Notes: a model not told the origin generated them from the letters alone. A stretch of DNA of 64,000 bases from CAXPZW01 sp964221845 (GCA_964221845.1 CAXPZW010000009.1:67020-131019); one strand, 5' to 3'; counted from the stretch's first letter, positions 1 through 8,622 are shown. Program-made: numbers and translations.

Positions 1-482
1 GCCAACCGGATGAACACCGGGTTGCCCTTCTGGACCAAATTGTACGAGCCGTTGAGCCCCATCAAAATGGCATTCACTGAGTTGGAGGCGTAGAAGATCA
101 ACAGCACAAATCCAAAGCTCACCACCGAGTTGTACTTGTGGTACATGAGGTCTTCCAGGGTGGCTTCAAACAGGCCAAAACTGTCTCCCGGCATGAGCCC
201 TTCCAGTCCTGCGAACAGGTTCTCCTGGAAGTTGTCGACCGGCACGTAAGGGATCAAGGAGATCAACAAAATGATCACCGGAAACACCGCCAAAAACAGG
301 CGAAAGGAGATGGCCGCCGCGCGGGTGGAAATCCCGCCTTTTTGCAGCCCCTCGACAAAAAAAACGCTTACGTAGTAAAGCGAGAGGCCTTCAAACCCCC
401 ACGGACGCAAGCGTTTGGCGAAGGCCACCACGGCCTGCACCCAGCTCAGATTGCGGAACCAGTCCAACAACCGCTGGATCAT
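1..482 (-). CDS. YihY/virulence factor BrkB family membrane protein, partial (3' end beyond left edge)
   Basis: Translating the minus strand from the ATG at 482-480 gives an open frame to the window edge (about 160 residues). It has a basic amphipathic N-terminus, the STRAAAISFRLFLAVFPVII hydrophobic segment and a second membrane segment (VVSFGFVLLIFYASNSVNAI). This pattern is typical of the YihY/BrkB family of multi-pass inner-membrane proteins, formerly called ribonuclease BN. The family's molecular role is unsettled. The start codon overlaps the nadC stop as ATGA, so the two are probably translationally coupled in one operon. The C-terminal part lies outside the window. The family call is a recognition from sequence, fairly secure; the function is not. 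Confidence 0.82.
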   Translation of the reverse strand, partial: MIQRLLDWFRNLSWVQAVVAFAKRLRPWGFEGLSLYYVSVFFVEGLQKGGISTRAAAISFRLFLAVFPVIILLISLIPYVPVDNFQENLFAGLEGLMPGDSFGLFEATLEDLMYHKYNSVVSFGFVLLIFYASNSVNAILMGLNGSYNLVQKGNPVFIRL

Positions 483-1324
483 GCATGGATGGCTTTGAGG
501 CTCAAATCAAGCGACTTGACGCTGTGGGTGAGTGCGCCCACGGAAATGAAATCCACGCCGGTTTCGGCGTAGGAACGGATGGTGGCTTCCGTAATTCCTC
601 CGGAAGCTTCGGTCTCGGCCTGGTCTCCGATTTCGGGGAGGATGGCGCGGATGGCTTCTGGGGTGAAGTTGTCGAGCATGATGCGGTCCACCGGACCGGC
701 GGCCAGGATCTCCCGGACTTCTTCGGCATCACGTGCTTCCACCTCAATGGGGATGTTGATGCCCTTTTCCTGCTGGTAGGCTTTGGCGCGACCGATGGCG
801 GCTGTGATGCCCCCGGCGTGGTCGTTGTGGTTGTCCTTGATCATCATCATGTCGTACAACCCAAAGCGGTGGTTGGTGCCACCGCCAATCACCACGGCTT
901 GCTTCTCCAAAAAGCGCATACCGGGTGTGGTTTTGCGAGTGTCCAACAGGCGGGCTCCGGTGCCCTTGATGATGTCCACAATGAGGTTGGTTTTGGTGGC
1001 GATGCCGCTCATGCGCTGCATGATGTTGAGCACAGTGCGTTCAATGGTCAACAGCGAACGGCTGGAGCCGTGCACATGGAACACAATGTCTCCTGGATCC
1101 ACCTCATCCCCGTCATGCATGAGTTGCTCAAACTCGAGCGAGGGGTCGAAGATTTCGAAGATTTGACGGGCCACTTCCACGCCGGCTACAATGCCTCTTT
1201 CCTTCACCAGCAAGCGCGCGCTGCCGGTGCGGTCGGCCGGGATGGTGGCCAAGGTGGTGTGGTCACCGTCGGCGATGTCCTCGGTGAGGACGGTTTTGAT
1301 CCAGGTAGTCAGGTCCCAATCCAT
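479..1324 (-). CDS. nadC: Nicotinate-nucleotide pyrophosphorylase (quinolinate phosphoribosyltransferase)
   Basis: NadC converts quinolinate and PRPP to nicotinate mononucleotide, CO2 and pyrophosphate in de novo NAD synthesis in the cytoplasm. The 281-residue product carries the family hallmarks: LTEDIADGDHTT near the N-terminus, RKTTPGMR followed by K-x-A-V-x-x-GGG-x-NHR, MMIKDNH, and the C-terminal EASGGI plus VDFISVGALTHS stretch. The open frame extends 25 codons further upstream, but those codons run back across a terminator hairpin. The methionine at 1324 (MDWDLTTW) gives the normal family length. The stop overlaps the start of the YihY-family gene by 4 bp. A terminator just upstream separates it from the DUF4783 gene. 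Confidence 0.96.
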   Translation of the reverse strand: MDWDLTTWIKTVLTEDIADGDHTTLATIPADRTGSARLLVKERGIVAGVEVARQIFEIFDPSLEFEQLMHDGDEVDPGDIVFHVHGSSRSLLTIERTVLNIMQRMSGIATKTNLIVDIIKGTGARLLDTRKTTPGMRFLEKQAVVIGGGTNHRFGLYDMMMIKDNHNDHAGGITAAIGRAKAYQQEKGINIPIEVEARDAEEVREILAAGPVDRIMLDNFTPEAIRAILPEIGDQAETEASGGITEATIRSYAETGVDFISVGALTHSVKSLDLSLKAIHA

Positions 1325-1359
1325 GCCCTCAAAGTAACGGATTCCGCGTGGGGTGGGCC

Positions 1360-1390
1360 AAAAAAAAGCGCCACTCATCGGTGGCGCTTT
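1360..1390 (-). terminator. Rho-independent terminator of the DUF4783 gene
   Basis: On the minus strand an AGCGCCAC/GTGGCGCT stem with a 6-nt loop is followed by eight Ts. It lies just 3' of the DUF4783 gene (stop at 1409) and upstream of the chosen nadC start. Confidence 0.8.
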
Positions 1391-1408
1391 CGATCCCAAA
1401 TCTGGGGG

Positions 1409-1807
1409 CTAGAAGTCGTCTTCTTGAAAGGACTCGATCCGCAGCTGCTTGACCTGCATGCCCGCGTCGGTGCGGTGCATGAAGAAGGTCACGCGGTAGG
1501 TTCCGTCGGCACAGACCAAATCGCCAATGCGGTAATGGTCGTCCAACTTGGAGGTACCCTTGTGCATGATCTTGAAGCTCTTCGGGGCGTGGCCGCGGAA
1601 GAAATTGTCCAAGGTTTTTTGAGCGGCGGCCGGCGACATGGTGCCTTCCTCGCCCAAAACAGTGATGTCTACATTCGGGCCGAAGTAGCTGGCGAGCTTA
1701 GCGGCATTGCCGTTCTGCAGCGCCTGAGAAACCCCGGCGGTGATGTCTGATTGTGCGCTCAGCGCCGTGCCTAGCAGCAGCGCAAAAGCAATTCCCAAAT
1801 ATTTCAT
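1409..1807 (-). CDS. DUF4783 domain-containing exported protein
   Basis: The 132-residue product starts with a Sec signal peptide (MKYLGIAFALLLGTALSAQ), so it should be periplasmic or surface-exposed. The remainder resembles the NTF2-like DUF4783 family of Bacteroidota: an N-terminal helix with SQALQNGNAAKLASYF, then a curved sheet including YRIGDLVCADGTYRVTFFMH. The biochemical role of this family is unknown. The open frame continues far upstream, but the methionine at 1807 is the one followed directly by the signal peptide. It is a single gene ending in a strong terminator, divergent from rlmH. The family assignment is from recognition and its function is not inferred. Confidence 0.8.
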   Translation of the reverse strand: MKYLGIAFALLLGTALSAQSDITAGVSQALQNGNAAKLASYFGPNVDITVLGEEGTMSPAAAQKTLDNFFRGHAPKSFKIMHKGTSKLDDHYRIGDLVCADGTYRVTFFMHRTDAGMQVKQLRIESFQEDDF

Positions 1808-1906
1808 GACCCATCTCAATTTGATCGGTATAGCGCAAAACTCTTGCCAAACTGCAGGTGGAGCGCACCGGGGTTTTCCCAAATTTAGCAATTCAAATCG
1901 CTGCTT

Positions 1907-2380
1907 GTGAAGTGTTTGTTGTTGTCCATCGGGAAGACCCAAGAGGCCTGGATACGCTCCGGAATGGAGGTGTACCTGAAGCGCCTGCCCCACTATTTGC
2001 CCTTTGAATACCAAGAGTTGCCCGACGTGAAGAACGCACGCAAACTGGGCAACGACCCGCTCAAAGAAGCCGAAGGAAAGGCCTTTTTGGCCAAACTCGA
2101 CAACACCGACCACGTGATCCTGTTGGACGAAGGCGGTAAACTACGCACCTCGCGAGAACTGGCCGGCTTCTTTGAAAAACACATGCTAGGCGGCACCCGC
2201 AGGCTGGTGCTGATCATTGGCGGGGCGTACGGCTTCAGTCCAGAACTGTACAAACGCGCCAACGGCAAGCTCTCGCTCTCGCCCATGACGTTCTCCCACC
2301 AGATGGTGCGCGTGATTGCCCTCGAACAGCTCTACCGCGCGCAGAGTATCCTCAAAGGCGAGCCCTACCACCACGATTGA
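1907..2380 (+). CDS. rlmH: 23S rRNA (pseudouridine-1915-N3)-methyltransferase
   Basis: RlmH methylates pseudouridine 1915 in helix 69 of 23S rRNA using S-adenosylmethionine; it acts late, on 70S ribosomes. The 157-residue product is full length for this SPOUT methyltransferase. It shows the N-terminal KCLLLSIGKT strand, the HVILLDEGGK segment, the SAM-binding LIIGGAYGF at about 102-110 and the C-terminal LSLSPMTFSHQMVRVIALEQ knot. Translation starts at GTG; no in-frame ATG fits the family start. It is divergent from the DUF4783 gene with a 99-bp gap, and its 3' side has about 160 bp before a strong terminator. Confidence 0.97.
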   Translation: MKCLLLSIGKTQEAWIRSGMEVYLKRLPHYLPFEYQELPDVKNARKLGNDPLKEAEGKAFLAKLDNTDHVILLDEGGKLRTSRELAGFFEKHMLGGTRRLVLIIGGAYGFSPELYKRANGKLSLSPMTFSHQMVRVIALEQLYRAQSILKGEPYHHD

Positions 2381-2542
2381 AGTTTTAGGAAACCGATAAC
2401 ATTTTGAATCCCACTCTGGCACTGCGCTTGAAAGGCTGACACCATCGCGACCGGTTTTGGGATGGGATCTTGAGATTCAGACCCGAAGCCATTTGGCCGC
2501 AGACGCCTGCATCGATTCAGGCGCTGGTGTGCTTTTGACATG
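2381..2542 (+). other. Gene-free stretch between rlmH and its terminator
   Basis: About 160 bp without a convincing reading frame. It holds a possible local hairpin around 2499-2528 (GCAGACGCCTG against CAGGCGCTGGTG-like sequence). It would form a long 3' UTR of rlmH, or could host a small RNA that uses the terminator at 2543. There is no direct evidence for either. Confidence 0.4.
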
Positions 2543-2574
2543 AAGCCGCTCCTTGATGGGGGCGGCTTTTTTTT
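2543..2574 (+). terminator. Strong Rho-independent terminator downstream of rlmH
   Basis: A 9-bp stem AGCCGCTCC/GGGGGCGGCT (one G-U pair) with a TTGAT loop is followed by a run of eight Ts. The T run abuts directly the left end of the dispersed repeat copy at 2574. Confidence 0.88.
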
Positions 2575-2741
2575 GTCAAGGGCATTCACAAAGTGAGACT
2601 GGCCATTCACAAAGTCGATGCGGGGGTGGTTTGGATGCGAGTGGGTGGAGCTGGACCTTTCACGTGTTGTTTGCTCGAAAGACAAGCATCAGGAGGTGGA
2701 GGCGGGGGCGGCGGGGCCGGCGGCCCACGGGAGGGAACCTG
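2574..2741 (+). repeat. Dispersed element, copy A (partner of the inverted copy at 17022-17182)
   Basis: The left 23 bp (2574-2596) are identical to the reverse complement of 17160-17182. The right 49 bp (2693-2741), very G-rich, match the reverse complement of 17022-17070 at 47 of 49 positions. The middle 96 bp are only loosely similar. The left part contains CATTCACAAAGT twice (2583-2594 and 2604-2615), a 21-bp period. The element lies 42 bp upstream of the HMCES gene and in the same orientation as it. Neither copy looks coding. Confidence 0.85.
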
Positions 2742-2782
2742 CGCGGACGAAGTATTTTCAGCGCTGTTGTACCTTCCCTGCT

Positions 2783-3619
2783 ATGTGCGGCCGCTACGTC
2801 TCAGTCACCAAAGTCAAAACCCTCGAAAAGCGCTTCAACGTCCAAGCGCCTACCCCAGAGCTGTTCACCCCCAACACCAACGTGAGCCATGGGAACACCG
2901 CGCCGGTGATCACCAACGAAAAGCCGGGTGAGCTGCAGTTCTTCCAGTTTGGATTCACGCCTTCGTGGGCCAAAAAGCAGGTGTACATGGTCAACGCGCG
3001 CAGCGAGGGCGACCACAACAAGGCCAACGACCCGCAGTATTCGGGCGCCATGGGCATCGTCAACAAACCGATGTTTCGCAGCTCCATCCGCAAGCGGCGG
3101 TGCTTGGTACCGGCCGATGCCTTCATCGAAGGGCCTGAAAAAGAGCGCCTGAGCAAACCCTATGTCATGTACCGCTCTGATGGGGAGCGTCCTTTTGCGT
3201 TTGCAGGGATCTGGGACGAATGGGTGCTGCCTGACACCGGTGAGATCGTGTCTTCGTTTGCCATCATCACCGCGCCCTCCAATACCGCCACAGCGGCCAT
3301 TGGGCACCACCGCAGCCCAGTGATCTTGGAGCGGGACGACGAGCGGTTTTGGATCGATTCAGATTTGCCTTTAGCGGAGGTGACCTCCATGCTCAAGCCC
3401 TTGGACGGACGCAAGCTCAACGCGTATCCCATTGCGACTGACATCAAAAACCCCCATACCAATGGCGTAAGCCTGCTCGAGCCCATCGGCCAGCGCATCT
3501 TCCCCGAATACACCTACGAGCTCTACACCGAAATCGAGCTGTTTGGCATGGGCGAATCACGCGCGCGAAAGCGTTCCAAAGACGAAGGCGATCCGGGCAC
3601 ACAAGGCACCCTGTTCTGA
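2783..3619 (+). CDS. SOS response-associated peptidase, HMCES/YedK family
   Basis: Family members crosslink covalently to abasic sites in single-stranded DNA through the N-terminal cysteine, shielding the lesion. The 278-residue product starts MCGRYVS, so Cys2 becomes the catalytic N-terminus after methionine removal. Asn71 (MVNARSEG), Glu116 (LVPADAFIEG) and His175/176 (IGHHRSPVIL) fit the other active-site residues. The frame is open upstream to 2618, but only the start at 2783 puts the cysteine in position 2; the upstream codons translate the dispersed repeat. A TACCTTCC box at about 2770 may be the -7 element. Assignment is secure; whether it is damage-inducible cannot be seen. Confidence 0.95.
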   Translation: MCGRYVSVTKVKTLEKRFNVQAPTPELFTPNTNVSHGNTAPVITNEKPGELQFFQFGFTPSWAKKQVYMVNARSEGDHNKANDPQYSGAMGIVNKPMFRSSIRKRRCLVPADAFIEGPEKERLSKPYVMYRSDGERPFAFAGIWDEWVLPDTGEIVSSFAIITAPSNTATAAIGHHRSPVILERDDERFWIDSDLPLAEVTSMLKPLDGRKLNAYPIATDIKNPHTNGVSLLEPIGQRIFPEYTYELYTEIELFGMGESRARKRSKDEGDPGTQGTLF

Positions 3620-3630
3620 TTCGTTGCATC

Positions 3631-4854
3631 TTGCGCGCTGTGACGGTTCTCGCGATGACATCTTGGAGTTTTGCTGGCCCGCTTGTACAAGTGGCCACCT
3701 TGCCGCATGTGCGCATGTTGCAGCAAGCCGCAGGCCCCAACACCCAAGTGGTGCTGGTCACCCAGGAAAAAGCGACGTACCCCATGACCGAGGCAGAGCG
3801 CTCGGAAGCCCACCAGACTCTGCGGGAACAGCACATTACTTGGCTGCCGCTGGACTACAAGCCCTTTGGTGCGGGTGCAGCGCTACGCTGGGCCAAAGAC
3901 TTTGCCGTGCTCGTGCACGCCTGCCGAAAGCACAACGTGGAGGTCATCCATGCCTTTGGAACGCCAATCGGGTTCATCGGCGAACCGCTTTCAAAGCTGC
4001 TGCGCATCCCGTTGGTGCTGGACAGCTACGAACCGCACGCAGAGGTCATGGTCGAAAACGGCACTTGGCCTCGGAACGGTCGGGCGTTCAAATGGCTGTT
4101 CGCCTCCGAGAAACGGCAAGCGCATCACGCCACCGCAGCGCTGGCCACTACCGCAGCCATGGAAGACTACGCCAAGCGCACCTTTGGCGCAGCGCCGAGT
4201 CTGCTGGTGCCTCGCCCAGCGCCCGTGGACTTAGAACGGTTCCATCCGGACACCTCTGTGCACCCTGACTTGGCCGCTTGGAAAGGAGATCACACCCTGG
4301 CCGTGTACGCTGGCAAACTCGGGGGCATCTACTGGAAAGAGGAAGTCTTTGCGCTGATGGCCACCAGCATGCAACATTGGCCCGGTGGACTGAAGTGGGC
4401 ATTGTTGACTGATCTTCCCGAGCACGAGGTGCATGCCTTGGCCTCAGAAGCTGGCGTGCATTTGGACCACCTGTGGATCCACCACGCTTCACCCGACGAA
4501 ATGCCTGCTCTGCTGGCCGCCGCCGACTTTGCGCTGAACCCCAAAGCCCCCGTCCCCTCCCAGCGCTACTCTACCTCCATCAAGGACGCCGAATATTGGG
4601 CGAGTGGTTTGCCGGTGATGATTCCTCCCGGCATCTCAGACGACTCCGAGCTCATTGCCACCCATCGTGCAGGCGTAGTGATCGAAGGGGTGGATTTTAG
4701 AGGTGCTTGCAGGGCCATGGCACAACTCCTGGCCGAAGACGGCCCTGGCGCCAAAACACGCGCACGCCAACTTGCGGAAGACCACCGTTCACTGGCGGCC
4801 TCGCAGTTGGCGTACAACAAAGTCTACGGTCCTCTGGGGCCGCTTAGAACTTGA
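3631..4854 (+). CDS. Glycosyltransferase family 4-like protein
   Basis: The product of about 407 residues has the two-domain GT-B layout. The N-terminal half contains a sugar-acceptor type Rossmann fold (VATLPHVRMLQQAA, then EVIHAFGTPIGFIGEPLSKLL). The C-terminal half has LAVYAGKLGGIYWKEEVF, the ADFALNP segment and a terminal KDAEYWASGLPVMIP loop, typical of retaining glycosyltransferases that bind a nucleotide sugar. The donor and acceptor cannot be told. TTG at 3631 is used as start; GTG at 3640 or ATG at 3655 are alternatives. It follows the HMCES gene by 11 bp, probably co-transcribed, and overlaps the convergent lipoprotein gene by 11 bp. Confidence 0.82.
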   Translation: MRAVTVLAMTSWSFAGPLVQVATLPHVRMLQQAAGPNTQVVLVTQEKATYPMTEAERSEAHQTLREQHITWLPLDYKPFGAGAALRWAKDFAVLVHACRKHNVEVIHAFGTPIGFIGEPLSKLLRIPLVLDSYEPHAEVMVENGTWPRNGRAFKWLFASEKRQAHHATAALATTAAMEDYAKRTFGAAPSLLVPRPAPVDLERFHPDTSVHPDLAAWKGDHTLAVYAGKLGGIYWKEEVFALMATSMQHWPGGLKWALLTDLPEHEVHALASEAGVHLDHLWIHHASPDEMPALLAAADFALNPKAPVPSQRYSTSIKDAEYWASGLPVMIPPGISDDSELIATHRAGVVIEGVDFRGACRAMAQLLAEDGPGAKTRARQLAEDHRSLAASQLAYNKVYGPLGPLRT

Positions 4855-5323
4855 TCTCGTCGGTGGCGATGTCGGTTTTGAAATCGACCTTGACCTTGCG
4901 TCCAATGCCCATGGCCTTGCCACGCACGAAGCCTTCAGCCTTCAGCTCTACTGATTTGGCAAACAGCAGCGTCAAGGTGTTGGCCAGGAAATCTCCGCTC
5001 ATATCAGAGATGTCCGCAGTCATGCGCAGGGCCTGCACGCTCACTTCCTTTTTGGGCAGCTCCAGCGGTTCGCGCAGGTGGAGTTTGCCCATCTTCTTGC
5101 CGTTCATGTACAAGTCGATGTCGCTCTCGGTGAGCTTGATCTTGTAGAAGTTCGGGTTGTCGATCTTGAGGAAGATGTCGGCGGCGATGATGTCCTTGCT
5201 GAACTCTTTGACGTCCACGTTTTGGACTTCAATCACGTCCACGTCCTCGTACAAGGAGCACGAAGAGAGGCTCACGGCCAGGAAAAACACTAGGGTCAGG
5301 TGCAGGATGCGGGCTGGTTTCAT
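4844..5323 (-). CDS. LEA type 2 family lipoprotein
   Basis: The 159-residue product begins with a lipoprotein signal peptide ending in the lipobox LSSC, so lipidated Cys22 anchors it to a membrane. The mature part (FLKIDNPNFYKIKLTESDIDLYMNGKKMGK and so on) matches the immunoglobulin-like LEA type 2 (WHy) fold, whose members are linked with desiccation and other stresses in plants and bacteria; the bacterial role is poorly known. The methionine at 5323 is directly followed by the signal peptide, so it is preferred to the upstream one at 5350. It lies 30 bp downstream of the M20 dipeptidase gene read in the same direction. The call rests on fold-level pattern. Confidence 0.8.
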   Translation of the reverse strand: MKPARILHLTLVFFLAVSLSSCSLYEDVDVIEVQNVDVKEFSKDIIAADIFLKIDNPNFYKIKLTESDIDLYMNGKKMGKLHLREPLELPKKEVSVQALRMTADISDMSGDFLANTLTLLFAKSVELKAEGFVRGKAMGIGRKVKVDFKTDIATDEIKF

Positions 5324-5353
5324 GACGATGCGTTTATGCTTCAACGGCAAGCA

Positions 5354-6748
5354 TCATGCCTTGAGTGCGGCAAAGTGCTTGTAGAAGAGTGGAATGGTCT
5401 CGATGCCGCGGAAGTAATTGAACACCCCGTAGTGCTCGTTGGGCGAGTGGATCGCGTCTGAATCCAAGCCGAAGCCCATGAGCACGGTCTTGAGTCCGAG
5501 GATCTTCTCAAACGACGAACAAATCGGAATACTTCCCCCGCTGTGCACGGGAATGGGCTGGCGTCCAAAGGTCTCTTCCATGGCGGCCGAAGCGGCTTTG
5601 AATCCGGTAAAGTCTGAAGGGGTCACGTACGGCTGGCCACCGTGCATGTCGGTCACGGTTACCTTCACGCTGTTTGGCGCAATCTTCTCCATGTAGGCGC
5701 GGAACTTTTCGGTGATGTCGTGCGGGTCCTGCCCGGGTACCAATCGCATCGAAATCTTGGCCTTGGCCCACGAAGGAATCACCGTCTTGGCGCCTTCTCC
5801 CGTGTAGCCTCCCCACATGCCGTTCACGTCCAAGGTTGGACGGATACTCATGCGCTCAGGCACAGTGTAACCGGCCTCGCCTTCCACATCTGAAATATCG
5901 ATGCTGGCTTTGAAGGCGTCTTGGCTAAACGGCGCTTCTGCCATGGCCGCGCGCTGCTCAGCAGTGTATTCGACAACGCCGTCGTAGAACCCGTCTACGG
6001 TGATGCGCTGGTTGTCGTCCTTGAGCTTACCGATCATCTCGGCCAGGATGTTGAGCGGGTTGGGCACGCCACCGCCGTACAAACCTGAGTGCAGGTCGCG
6101 GTTCGGGCCGACCACTTCCACTTCGGTATACGCCAAGCCGCGCAGGCCCGTACACACCGAAGGCACGTCGTTGGCAATGATGCCGGTATCGCTCACCAAG
6201 ACCACATCGGCCTTGAGCATGTCTTTGTACTTCTCCAAAAAGCCGTCGAGGTTGGCCGAGCCCACTTCCTCTTCCCCTTCGATCATGAACTTGGCGTTGC
6301 AGGGCATGCCCACACCGTTGTTCATCAGCTCAAAGGCCTTCACATGCATGAAGAATTGGCCCTTATCGTCGCACGCACCGCGGGCAAAAATGGCACCCTC
6401 GGGGTGGAGGTCGGTTTTCTTGATGACGGGCTCAAACGGGCCGCTCTCCCACAGATCCATGGGATCCGGCGGCTGCACATCGTAGTGGCCATACACCAGT
6501 ACGGTAGGCAGGCTAGGGTCCACAATCTTCTCGCCGTATACGATGGGGTACCCGGGGGTCTCGCACAGTTGCACATTGTCCGCACCTGCGGCCTTAAGGT
6601 GATCGGCTACGGCTTCTGCGGTTTTGCGCACATCGCCCGCGCAGGCAGGGTCGGCAGAGATGGACGGGATGCGGAGCAAGTCCATCAGTTCATTCAAGAA
6701 TCGGTCTTTATGGGGCCCGAGGGCCGCGCGTACTGCGTCGAGTTGCAT
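5354..6748 (-). CDS. M20/M28-type dipeptidase (zinc aminopeptidase family)
   Basis: The 464-residue cytosolic-looking protein has no signal peptide. It contains the M20 metal-site motifs: YGHYDVQPP (His88 and Asp90), FARGACDDKGQ (Asp127 metal bridge), and IEGEEEVGS with the catalytic glutamate at about 159-160. It also has the dimerisation-domain sequence RDLHSGLYGG and the C-terminal metal ligand region DAIHSPNEHYG. This set matches bacterial dipeptidases of the CNDP/ArgE/DapE type. The exact peptide substrate is not visible. It is probably the first gene of a short operon with the LEA-type lipoprotein. Confidence 0.92.
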   Translation of the reverse strand: MQLDAVRAALGPHKDRFLNELMDLLRIPSISADPACAGDVRKTAEAVADHLKAAGADNVQLCETPGYPIVYGEKIVDPSLPTVLVYGHYDVQPPDPMDLWESGPFEPVIKKTDLHPEGAIFARGACDDKGQFFMHVKAFELMNNGVGMPCNAKFMIEGEEEVGSANLDGFLEKYKDMLKADVVLVSDTGIIANDVPSVCTGLRGLAYTEVEVVGPNRDLHSGLYGGGVPNPLNILAEMIGKLKDDNQRITVDGFYDGVVEYTAEQRAAMAEAPFSQDAFKASIDISDVEGEAGYTVPERMSIRPTLDVNGMWGGYTGEGAKTVIPSWAKAKISMRLVPGQDPHDITEKFRAYMEKIAPNSVKVTVTDMHGGQPYVTPSDFTGFKAASAAMEETFGRQPIPVHSGGSIPICSSFEKILGLKTVLMGFGLDSDAIHSPNEHYGVFNYFRGIETIPLFYKHFAALKA

Positions 6749-6930
6749 GGGGGTTGGGTTTGGGAGCCGGAAGTTCGGAATCGAAATTGAATTGGCCGCA
6801 GGGCGAGTGGGGTGAGGGTGGACAGATCAACAAAGATCGCGTTCGCGCGTACCCCCACCCTTGGGGGCTGGGCCATCCCCCTACTGCAAAACTTCAACAC
6901 AAACTTCGATTTATCCGGGAGCGAAGCGTT

Positions 6931-6948
6931 TATACCCGGGTATACCCG
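6931..6948. promoter_or_regulatory. Overlapping palindromes upstream of the M20 dipeptidase gene
   Basis: TATACCCGGGTATA (6931-6944) is a perfect 14-bp palindrome, and CGGGTATACCCG (6937-6948) is an overlapping perfect 12-bp palindrome, so the core is a 10-bp unit repeated nearly twice. It lies in the 213-bp gap between the beta-helix gene's stop and the dipeptidase start. It could be an operator; it lacks the T run expected of a terminator. Confidence 0.4.
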
Positions 6949-6961
6949 TTTCTACACGGCT

Positions 6962-8533
6962 CTACTCCCCGCATGTGGTGTTGAACGCGCCGAGCAAAAT
7001 CAACAAATCCGCAGCGCCCACCTCGCAGTCGTAGTCCAAGTCTTGATCGCAGGCCAACGCGCATCCGTAAGCGCCCAGCAGCGTAAGGATGTCTTCAGAA
7101 TTGATCTGTCCATCGCCGGTGCGGTCCGCAGGGCACGGGTTTCCGTAGAACTCATGGGAGCCGATGTCCGGGGCGACCATGTCGCGCGCCCAGCCCGACA
7201 CATCTTGGGTCACACCCAAAGGCAGCGCAGCCTCCATCAATGCGGTGTTGCACGACTCCAAGTTTTGAGGTGATCGGAACAACGGGTCATCGGTCAGGGT
7301 ATTCGCGTCCCAGCCGCTGAACGAGGTCCAAGCAGCCACCGAACCGTACTCATCGCCTGATTGACCAATCCGCGCAGCCAAGTCAGAGATGCCCGCTTGG
7401 TGAATCACGTTATGGTCGCACGCGGTCAAGCAATCGAGCTGGTCCAAGTCATAGACCGCTACATCGGTATCCACCCAAATGGCATTGTTGCGGATGCGGA
7501 TGTTGGTGGCCGAGGTATTGGCCGCGCCCGTGTATTCGTGGTAGAACACGGCGTCCTCGTCGTACCCACCAAGGTCCATGTAAATGCTGTTGTGGTGGAT
7601 GTCCAGGTAGTCGCACGCAGAGAAGCTGATGGCGATGTCCGGCACCAAATAGGCATTGTTGATGATGGTGATCTCGTTGTTGGAGATGACCGAGGGTTCG
7701 GTGTCGCTGCCGTCGGATTGCAGCATGCGGATGGCTTCGCTGCCGGACTCGAGGAAAAAATCGTTGCCCTCCACCACAATGGAATCCGAACTGGCGGTGA
7801 TCGACACGCCGTAGAACCCGTAAGAGTTGCCCGCGTCGGTGGTCTCAAAGTAGTTGTCGCGGATGACCACGTGCTCGGTGTCAAACACGCTCACCCCAAT
7901 CACCTCACAATCCAAAAAGGTATTGCCCTCGATCAAGCAGAGCTCGGTCTCGCCAAAGTCGTCGTCGATGTGGATGCCGTTGCCTCCGCCTTGGAAGTTG
8001 CAATGCTGGATGTAGACGTTGTCCAACGGATCCACATCGATGCAGGAGCGGTTGTACGGCGCACCGCAGCAGTTGTCCAAGTAATTGGGCGCACTGAAAT
8101 TGCAATGGCGAATGGTAATGTTGGGACAACTGCGAATGTCCAAGGGAATGCCTGGGTCGGAATCGGTTTCAAAGGTGAGGTGTTCCAGAATCAGGTTGTA
8201 GACCAAGTTGGCTTGGAAGACATGCCAACTGCCCGATCCAGCAGGAGTTCCGGTGATGATCACATCTTCGGCATTGCCGGTTTCTGAACGGAAGGTGAGT
8301 GGGGTTTCTGGGGTTGGGGAGAAGATGTAGGCCAAGTTGAAGACCTCATTGTACGTACCGGGGCGAGCGTGGAAGGTGACGGCTCCATCGAGTCCTTCGC
8401 TGCTCACAGCAGCACAGGCTTCGGTGAAGGTGAGGTAATCGGGATCGGTGCCTCCGATGGTGTAGTCGCCGGAGAGTTGAGAAAACCCGAAAAGGGGAGA
8501 AAGCACAACGAGCAAACAGAACAAAAATCGCAT
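6962..8533 (-). CDS. Exported right-handed beta-helix protein with C-terminal dockerin-like repeats
   Basis: The 523-residue product has a signal peptide (MRFLFCLLVVLSPLFGFSQ). The middle has repeated short strands with asparagine and histidine turns (NITIRHCNFS, VYIQHCNFQG, IVVEGNDFFL, IRIRNNAIWV), the signature of a parallel beta-helix as in pectate-lyase-like surface proteins. The last 60 residues hold two calcium-loop units (RTGDGQINSEDILTLLG and DLDYDCEVGAADLLILLG) like type I dockerin repeats, ending AFNTTCGE. No standard T9SS sorting domain is seen after them. A second protein in the window (49341-50189) ends the same way. Substrate or partner is unknown. Confidence 0.78.
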   Translation of the reverse strand: MRFLFCLLVVLSPLFGFSQLSGDYTIGGTDPDYLTFTEACAAVSSEGLDGAVTFHARPGTYNEVFNLAYIFSPTPETPLTFRSETGNAEDVIITGTPAGSGSWHVFQANLVYNLILEHLTFETDSDPGIPLDIRSCPNITIRHCNFSAPNYLDNCCGAPYNRSCIDVDPLDNVYIQHCNFQGGGNGIHIDDDFGETELCLIEGNTFLDCEVIGVSVFDTEHVVIRDNYFETTDAGNSYGFYGVSITASSDSIVVEGNDFFLESGSEAIRMLQSDGSDTEPSVISNNEITIINNAYLVPDIAISFSACDYLDIHHNSIYMDLGGYDEDAVFYHEYTGAANTSATNIRIRNNAIWVDTDVAVYDLDQLDCLTACDHNVIHQAGISDLAARIGQSGDEYGSVAAWTSFSGWDANTLTDDPLFRSPQNLESCNTALMEAALPLGVTQDVSGWARDMVAPDIGSHEFYGNPCPADRTGDGQINSEDILTLLGAYGCALACDQDLDYDCEVGAADLLILLGAFNTTCGE

Positions 8534-8603
8534 GGGTCAGTCTTAAGCAGTCACAAGATACGCAGATGTTGCGCCAAGTGAATCCTCACACCCCCACCTC
8601 AAT

Positions 8604-8611
8604 TATATTTG
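8604..8611 (+). promoter_or_regulatory. Bacteroidota -7 box for the proline dehydrogenase gene
   Basis: TATATTTG matches TAnnTTTG. It lies 11 bp before the chosen ATG at 8623 and supports that start over the upstream one at 8566. Confidence 0.6.
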
Positions 8612-8622
8612 CCCACCCCAAC

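Noticed and set aside
485..1750. 421-codon open frame antisense to nadC and DUF4783 gene
   Set aside because: It crosses a terminator and two well-supported genes on the other strand and has no domain pattern.
2583..2615. DnaA-box-like sequences (CATTCACA, CATCCACA) in the dispersed element
   Set aside because: Each differs at two positions from the TTATNCACA consensus, and the locus shows no other sign of an origin or titration site.
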